Shown here: positions 44,203-48,841 of the stretch, in pieces
How the letters are laid out: every line of letters begins with the position of its first letter
How positions within the stretch are numbered: the stretch's first letter is position 1
Assembly: GCA_020348065.1 (NCBI GenBank)
Contig: CP070742.1
Span: 1,005,509-1,054,349, forward strand
Source: Candidatus Zixiibacteriota bacterium
GTDB lineage: Bacteria; Zixibacteria; MSB-5A5; UBA10806
Length of the DNA stretch: 48,841 nt
Direction of reading: 5' to 3'
Notes under the pieces: generated by a model
The model's database searches: none
The model's input: only the letters and a program-made list of their open reading frames with translations
What the model was told of the DNA's origin: nothing
Position numbers and translations under genes: made by a program

Positions 44203-44838
44203 ATGATGGAGGAATGGCGTGGATGGCGAAAGATCAGTTATGAATCGGAACTGGACCATCTTTTCGTCAATGAAATAGCCTCGATCCCCGGTGGTGATAA
44301 ACTGTTTGCGTGTATCCAGTGCGGGACCTGCAGTGGAATGTGTCCCCTTACACCCTACATGGATTATACTCCCAGGCAGATAATCGCGATGATCCGGGCC
44401 GGTCTGAGGTGGGAGGTGCTGAGTTGCTACACCACCTGGCTGTGCGCGTCCTGTTATTCGTGTACGGTAGAATGTCCGAAGGAGATAAAGCTGACGGATA
44501 TAATGTATGCGGTGAAACGTATGGCTATCAAACAGGGGGTTTATCCCAAAAAATTCCCTATTCCCATACTGGCCAACGAATTTTTCAAATCGGTTGAAGA
44601 CTCCGGCCGGAGCAGTGAGGGGCGCCTGATCCTGAAGTTGTTTTTAAAGACCAATCCGCTGAAACTGCTATGGCAAACGGGCCTGGGATTACGGCTTTTC
44701 CTTAAGGGGAGATTCAGCCTTAAAAAAGAGGCCATTCATAGGAAAAATGAACTCAAATGCATGATCAAGGCATTAGAAACCGAACACATGGTCAAGAGCC
44801 GCGAGGAATTGGGTTTGGTCAAGGAGACGTCGATATGA
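44203..44838 (+). CDS. hdrC: Heterodisulfide reductase subunit C-like iron-sulfur protein
   Basis: The 211-residue protein has two [4Fe-4S] motifs of HdrC type: Cys37/40/43/47 (CIQCGTCSGMCP) and Cys81/84/87/91 (CASCYSCTVECP). HdrC carries electrons between HdrA and the catalytic HdrB. The tail after residue 130 is basic and helical. The ATG at 44203 or 44206 follows AGGAGG closely; the second gives better spacing. The stop overlaps the start of hdrB. In non-methanogens the HdrABC complex reduces or oxidises an unidentified disulfide or couples ferredoxin to other carriers. Confidence 0.92.
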   Translation: MMEEWRGWRKISYESELDHLFVNEIASIPGGDKLFACIQCGTCSGMCPLTPYMDYTPRQIIAMIRAGLRWEVLSCYTTWLCASCYSCTVECPKEIKLTDIMYAVKRMAIKQGVYPKKFPIPILANEFFKSVEDSGRSSEGRLILKLFLKTNPLKLLWQTGLGLRLFLKGRFSLKKEAIHRKNELKCMIKALETEHMVKSREELGLVKETSI

Positions 44839-45743
44839 ATTATTTGTATTATCCCGGATGTTCTTTAAAGGGTACCGGAAAGGCATACGAGGAGTCATTG
44901 CTGGCAGTATTCGATACCATAAACGTTTTTTTGGAGGAACTGGAGGATTGGAACTGTTGCGGCGCCACGGCCTACATGTCTATAAGCGAACTCAAAGCCT
45001 TCGCCCTGTCCGCGCGGAATTTTGCGCTTGCGGAAAGACAAAACAGAAATAACAGGACGGCCCAGCTTCTGGTACCTTGCGCGGCATGCTACCTGGGATT
45101 AAATAAAGCTCAACGGTATCTGAATGAATATCCGGAGTTGTTATCCATCGTAAAAGAAGCCCTGGACGAAGCCGATTTAATTTTATCCGGCCCCATCAGT
45201 ATCAGGCATCCGCTCGACGTGATTTACAACGATATAGGCTTAAAGACAATCAAAAATAACGTTGTTCGTCCCCTCGAGGGATTGAAAGTCGCATGTTACT
45301 ATGGCTGTCAGATAGTCCGTCCCTATGCCGATTTCGATGATCAGTTTAAACCGTATACCATGGACAGAATTATTCAGGCGCTGGGAGCGGAGGCGATCGA
45401 TTGGCCTTTGAAAACGCGGTGTTGTGGGGGCTCATTAACGGGCACCATAAAAGACGTCGGCCTCAGGTTGAGCTATATCCTGATCAACGAAGCAAAGAGG
45501 CGGGGCTGCGATATGATCGCCACCGCCTGCCCCCTATGCCAGTTCAATCTGGAATGTTACCAGAGGGAGATGAGAAAACAATACGGCCAAAAGCTGGACA
45601 TTCCGATCGTGTATTTTACACAGATAATGGGGATGGCGCTGGGAATAAACCCGCGTAAACTCGGCTTGCATAGACTGTTCATATCCCCGTCGAATGCCTT
45701 TGAAAAGAAAGCAACAGTTGGAGGCGCTCATGTCCATAGTTGA
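44835..45743 (+). CDS. hdrB: Heterodisulfide reductase subunit B-like protein
   Basis: I take the ATG at 44835, which overlaps the hdrC stop (ATGA-type) behind AAGGAGACG. The 302-residue protein has two CCG domains: CSLKGT (Cys9) with NCCGATAYMS (Cys41/42) and VPCAACY in the first, and CYYGCQIVRP with TRCCGGSLTG and TACPLCQFNL in the second. In methanogen HdrB these cysteines hold two non-cubane [4Fe-4S] clusters that cleave the CoM-S-S-CoB disulfide. A bacterium lacks those coenzymes, so the physiological disulfide is unknown. All motif cysteines are present, so the protein should be active. Confidence 0.92.
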   Translation: MNYLYYPGCSLKGTGKAYEESLLAVFDTINVFLEELEDWNCCGATAYMSISELKAFALSARNFALAERQNRNNRTAQLLVPCAACYLGLNKAQRYLNEYPELLSIVKEALDEADLILSGPISIRHPLDVIYNDIGLKTIKNNVVRPLEGLKVACYYGCQIVRPYADFDDQFKPYTMDRIIQALGAEAIDWPLKTRCCGGSLTGTIKDVGLRLSYILINEAKRRGCDMIATACPLCQFNLECYQREMRKQYGQKLDIPIVYFTQIMGMALGINPRKLGLHRLFISPSNAFEKKATVGGAHVHS

Positions 45744-47733
45744 AAACAGTAATAATCAAACGCCGAAAATCGGGGTTTACATATGCCATTGCGGAATTAA
45801 CATTGCCGGTAAAGTGGATGTGGCAAAAGCCGTTGAATTCGCCCGCGGTTTACCGCATGTAGCGATTTCCAGAGAATATAAATTCATGTGCTCCGATCCC
45901 GGGCAGGAGATAATACAGAAGGATATCGCCGACGGCCTTGTAAACCGCGTTGTCGTGGCCTCGTGTTCTCCCCTAATGCATGAAGCGACCTTCCGCAGGG
46001 CCGTTCTGGCGGCGGGCGAAAATCCTTTTATGTTCCAGATGGCAAACGTGCGAGAGCATGTCAGCTGGGTGACCAAGGACAACGAAGCGGCCACGGAAAA
46101 AACGATGGCGCTGATTGCAGCGGCGGTTGAAAGGGTCGCTCTGCACAAGTCGCTGGAGCGTCAACGTGTAAAGGTTAATCCCGACGCGTTAATCGTGGGC
46201 GGAGGAATCGCCGGCATTCACGCGGCGTTGACCATGGCGGACGCCGGGAAAAAGGTATACCTCGTTGAAAGAGAGCCGACCATAGGCGGTTACATGGCCA
46301 AGTTCGATAAGACTTTCCCCACTCTGGACTGTTCCGCCTGTATCCTGACTCCCAAGATGTCCGCCGTTCGCGCCCATCCGAATATCACGCTTCTGACCTA
46401 TAGCGAGGTTGTCGACGTTCAGGGTTTTGTCGGAAACTTCAAAATCAAGGTGAAGCGAAAACCCCGATATATCAGGGAAGATCTCTGCGTCGGATGCCTG
46501 GAGTGCATCGAAGCCTGCGTTTACAAAACCGCTCGAGTGGATGACGAGTTCAACGAGGGATTGAATAAGCGCAAGCCGATATACATTCCCTTTCCGCAGG
46601 CCACGCCTCTGGTGGCGGTCATAGACGATAAGTCGTGTGTGGAATTCAAAACCCATAAATGCAAAAAGACCTGCGTAACCTCGTGCGAACGCGACGCCAT
46701 CGATTTTAATCAGACGGACGAGATAATCGAGCTGGAAGTCGGTGCTATGATTCTTGCCACGGGATTTAAAGTTTTCGATGCCGGTAAGATCAAAAGATAC
46801 GGATATGGCAGGTATCCCAATATTTACAGCAGTATCGAAATCGAGCGGATGGTTAACGCCGCCGGCCCTACCGGAGGCGAGGTCTTTTTGAAAAACGGTG
46901 AAAAGCCGAAAGCGGTGGGAATCGTGCATTGTGTCGGGAGTCGAGACAACGCCACCAATAAATACTGCTCGCGGGTTTGCTGTATGTATTCCCTGAAACT
47001 CGCTCACCTGGTAAAAGAGAGAACCGGAGCCGACATCTTTAACTTTTACATAGACATGCGTACTCCCGGAAAAGGCTACGAGGAATTTTATGAACGTCTG
47101 CTTCAGGAAAACGTCCATTTTATTCGGGGACGGGTCGCGGAAATAAGCGATTGGGCTATGGAGCCGGAGGAAGAAAACAAGCTTATAATCCGGGTCGAAG
47201 ATACGTTGATAGGTACGGTGAGAAGAATCCCGGTCGATATGGTGGTTTTGTCGGTGGGCCTTGAACCTCAGCCCGATCACGATGAGGTTCGCCGTCTTTT
47301 CAACATAAGCTGCAGTCACGAAGGCTGGTTTTTGGAGCGTCACCCAAAACTGGCGCCGGTGTCGACTTTCACCGATGGTGTATTTCTCGCGGGCGCCTGC
47401 CAGGGTCCCAAGGATATTCCCGACAGCGTTGCCCAGGCCGGGGCGGCGGCGGCCGAAGCAATGGCTTTGATCGACAGAGGCTACATAGAACTCGAGCCCA
47501 ATACGGCCTTTGTTAATGAAGAGATATGCTCCGGATGCAGAACTTGCGTTGCCATGTGCACATTCAGCGCCATTGGCATTAAGGCGGAAGAGAACGTGGC
47601 CGAGGTCAACGGGGCTCTCTGCAAGGGATGCGGAACCTGCGTTGCCGCCTGCCCCTCCGGGGCCATGCAGCAGAATCTCTTCACCGACGAGCAAATATTC
47701 AACGAAATAAAGGGAGTAATGAGTTATGTCTAA
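45730..47733 (+). CDS. hdrA: Heterodisulfide reductase subunit A, FAD/iron-sulfur electron-bifurcating subunit
   Basis: I take the ATG at 45730 (GGAGG 5 bases upstream), giving 667 residues. An N-terminal domain has YICHCGINIAGKVD. A Rossmann FAD domain follows near 155 (ALIVGGGIAG, then REPTIGGYMAKFDKTFP and LDCSACILTPKM). A ferredoxin-like insert carries CVGCLECIEACVYKTAR and further cysteines (CKKTCVTSC). Two C-terminal [4Fe-4S] motifs complete it (CSGCRTCVAMC, CKGCGTCVAAC). In the Hdr-Mvh complex, HdrA's FAD splits electron pairs between ferredoxin and HdrB. The gene overlaps hdrB by 14 bases and mvhD by 8, so the proteins are made in coupled fashion. Confidence 0.93.
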   Translation: MSIVENSNNQTPKIGVYICHCGINIAGKVDVAKAVEFARGLPHVAISREYKFMCSDPGQEIIQKDIADGLVNRVVVASCSPLMHEATFRRAVLAAGENPFMFQMANVREHVSWVTKDNEAATEKTMALIAAAVERVALHKSLERQRVKVNPDALIVGGGIAGIHAALTMADAGKKVYLVEREPTIGGYMAKFDKTFPTLDCSACILTPKMSAVRAHPNITLLTYSEVVDVQGFVGNFKIKVKRKPRYIREDLCVGCLECIEACVYKTARVDDEFNEGLNKRKPIYIPFPQATPLVAVIDDKSCVEFKTHKCKKTCVTSCERDAIDFNQTDEIIELEVGAMILATGFKVFDAGKIKRYGYGRYPNIYSSIEIERMVNAAGPTGGEVFLKNGEKPKAVGIVHCVGSRDNATNKYCSRVCCMYSLKLAHLVKERTGADIFNFYIDMRTPGKGYEEFYERLLQENVHFIRGRVAEISDWAMEPEEENKLIIRVEDTLIGTVRRIPVDMVVLSVGLEPQPDHDEVRRLFNISCSHEGWFLERHPKLAPVSTFTDGVFLAGACQGPKDIPDSVAQAGAAAAEAMALIDRGYIELEPNTAFVNEEICSGCRTCVAMCTFSAIGIKAEENVAEVNGALCKGCGTCVAACPSGAMQQNLFTDEQIFNEIKGVMSYV

Positions 47734-48235
47734 TATCAATAAATCATCAAAAACTTTCAATCCGAGAATAGTCGCCTTTTTCTGCAACTGGTGTACCTAT
47801 ACGGCCGCGGATCTGGCCGGAACCGCCCGGATGACCTATGCTCCCAATGTCAGGGTCGTGCGAATCATGTGTTCGGGACGGCTCGATCCTCAATTCATAT
47901 TGAAGGCGTTAAGGGATGGAGCGGACGGCGTCTTAATCGGCGGATGCCATCCCGGAGATTGCCATTACCAGGAGGGAAACTACAAAGCATTGCGGCGATT
48001 TAACCTTCTAAAAAGATTGCTCAAATCGATCGGAATCGAAGAAGAGAGAGTTCGCATGGAATGGATCGCGGCCTCCGAGGGCGATAAGGTTCAAAAAGTG
48101 ATAAACGAAATGACGGAAACGGTCCGGCGCCTCGGGCCGCTGAATCTCGAGATACCAGCTGTGCCCTTGAAGGGACCGGTGATAACGGAACATTATCCGG
48201 AGACCGCTGTTTCTCAGGGGGCGAGTAATGAATAA
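47726..48235 (+). CDS. mvhD: MvhD-type hydrogenase delta subunit linking hydrogenase to HdrA
   Basis: The 169-residue protein has the MvhD pattern: FFCNWCTYTAADLAG near the start, then RIMCSGRLDP and GGCHPGDCHY, giving five cysteines for a [2Fe-2S]-type cluster. It bridges the [NiFe]-hydrogenase and HdrA in the Mvh-Hdr complex, passing electrons to the bifurcating FAD. It overlaps hdrA by 8 bases and the next gene by 8. Its presence next to hdrA and a hydrogenase small subunit supports hydrogen as donor or product rather than formate. Confidence 0.93.
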   Translation: MSNINKSSKTFNPRIVAFFCNWCTYTAADLAGTARMTYAPNVRVVRIMCSGRLDPQFILKALRDGADGVLIGGCHPGDCHYQEGNYKALRRFNLLKRLLKSIGIEEERVRMEWIAASEGDKVQKVINEMTETVRRLGPLNLEIPAVPLKGPVITEHYPETAVSQGASNE

Positions 48236-48841
48236 GCCGAAAATCGCATTCTACTGGTGCGCTTCCTGCGGGGGATGCGAGGAGGCGGTGGTTGATTTAA
48301 ACGAGGATATTCTCGACGTCGTGGCGGCTTTCGATATCGTGTTCTGGCCGGTCGCCCTCGATTTCAAACGCGATGATATAGAGGCCATGCCGGACAAGAG
48401 CATAGCCGTCAGTTTTATCAACGGTGCGGTCCGCAATTCCGAACAGTTTGAAATGGTTGAATTGTTGCGTTCAAAATCTCAAACGGTGATCGCGTTTGGA
48501 AGCTGTGCTCATTTGGGCGGCATACCTGGCCTCGCGAACGTATCCAACCGCGAGGAGATTCTCGAGGAGGTTTATTCGAAATCTCCCGCCGTAATAAATG
48601 AAAATGGAACCGCGCCTCGCGAGGAGATTGAGGTGCCGGAGGGAAAACTGGAATTGCCGTTTCTCTGGAATACGGTGAAAACCCTGGATCAGGCCATAGA
48701 TGTCGATTACTACCTCCCGGGATGTCCTCCCCCTGTCGATATAATTAAAAACGCGGTCAGCGCCATCATGAAAGGCGAGCTCCCTCCTAAAGGGACGGTT
48801 CTCGCCCCGGATATAGCTCTGTGCGAGGACTGTCCGAGAAA
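48228..48841 (+). CDS. mvhG: [NiFe]-hydrogenase small subunit, MvhG type (3' truncated by window edge)
   Basis: The frame is open to the last base; 204 codons are visible. The N-terminal CASCGGCEE holds the first two ligands of the proximal [4Fe-4S] cluster. AFGSCAHLGGIPGLAN and LPGCPPPVD supply the other two, and CEDCP begins further cluster motifs. This pattern fits the small subunit of group 3c, methyl-viologen/F420-nonreducing hydrogenases. It hands electrons from the NiFe large subunit (not in the window, probably downstream) to MvhD. It overlaps mvhD by 8 bases. Confidence 0.9.
   Translation, partial: MNKPKIAFYWCASCGGCEEAVVDLNEDILDVVAAFDIVFWPVALDFKRDDIEAMPDKSIAVSFINGAVRNSEQFEMVELLRSKSQTVIAFGSCAHLGGIPGLANVSNREEILEEVYSKSPAVINENGTAPREEIEVPEGKLELPFLWNTVKTLDQAIDVDYYLPGCPPPVDIIKNAVSAIMKGELPPKGTVLAPDIALCEDCPR

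Noticed and set aside
43791-44243. 150-codon open frame between the receiver-CBS gene and hdrC
   Set aside because: It overlaps hdrC, its composition is Tyr/Arg/Asn-rich, and it resembles no family; it is more likely a leader region.
46189-47787. Very long minus-strand open frame opposite hdrA
   Set aside because: It is a shadow of hdrA, whose cofactor motifs are all intact on the plus strand; the antisense product has no domain.

Overview
The window looks like a chromosomal segment from an uncultured, probably anaerobic Gram-negative bacterium. The Gram-negative call rests on a TonB-dependent receptor, an outer-membrane barrel, a LolA-like protein and Lol-type permeases. Dockerin-like GDVNG...NGLDITYG repeats, an IPTL-CTERM-like sorting signal, dense sigma-54 and two-component signalling, and Hdr/Mvh redox genes fit a candidate phylum of the FCB group such as Zixibacteria, or a lineage near Desulfobacterota. 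That placement is inference. No rRNA, tRNA, CRISPR array, insertion sequence or prophage was seen.

Layout. 1-332 is the C-terminus of a dockerin-repeat secreted protein, followed by a terminator. 730-3333 is a Ser/Thr kinase with TolB-like and TPR regions, and 3343-4914 (-) is a GAF/sigma-54 activator. 5456-9941 (-) is a compact lipid operon: reductase, diacylglycerol kinase-like protein, CdsA, phosphatidylcholine synthase and a methyltransferase. 10450-12882 is a TonB-dependent receptor. A scar at 12.8-13.4 kb holds two gene remnants on opposite strands. 13639-15024 is a second dockerin-repeat protein with a possible caspase-like His/Cys pair, followed by an out-of-frame sorting signal.

15738-21619 is a redox-signalling operon behind a near-consensus promoter. 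It encodes a Cys-rich HTH regulator, a degenerate macro-domain protein, a five-helix membrane subunit, an HdrD/TmcB-like iron-sulfur protein fused to a receiver domain, a histidine kinase with two Cys-motif PAS domains, and a receiver protein. 22070-24684 (-) encodes a TauE/SafE permease and a kinase-like/BON/membrane fusion. It diverges from a response regulator and histidine kinase (24968-26908) across a symmetric dyad that carries two overlapping promoters. 26980-30852 (-) holds a PEP-synthase-like protein and an unknown partner, followed by a scrambled remnant of a regulator/kinase pair. 31699-36961 is an envelope transport operon: LolA-like protein, two FtsX-type permeases, an ATPase and an outer-membrane barrel.

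37225-38214 (-) is a second sigma-54 activator. It diverges from a kinase operon at 38415-43794 (Cache-type histidine kinase, double receiver, SLC13-type transporter, receiver-CBS) that starts at a textbook -24/-12 promoter. The window ends in hdrC-hdrB-hdrA-mvhD-mvhG, part of an electron-bifurcating heterodisulfide reductase/[NiFe]-hydrogenase complex; mvhG is cut by the window edge. The recurring theme is redox enzymes placed beside two-component genes. Most receiver proteins here lack a DNA-binding output, so they may act on partner proteins.
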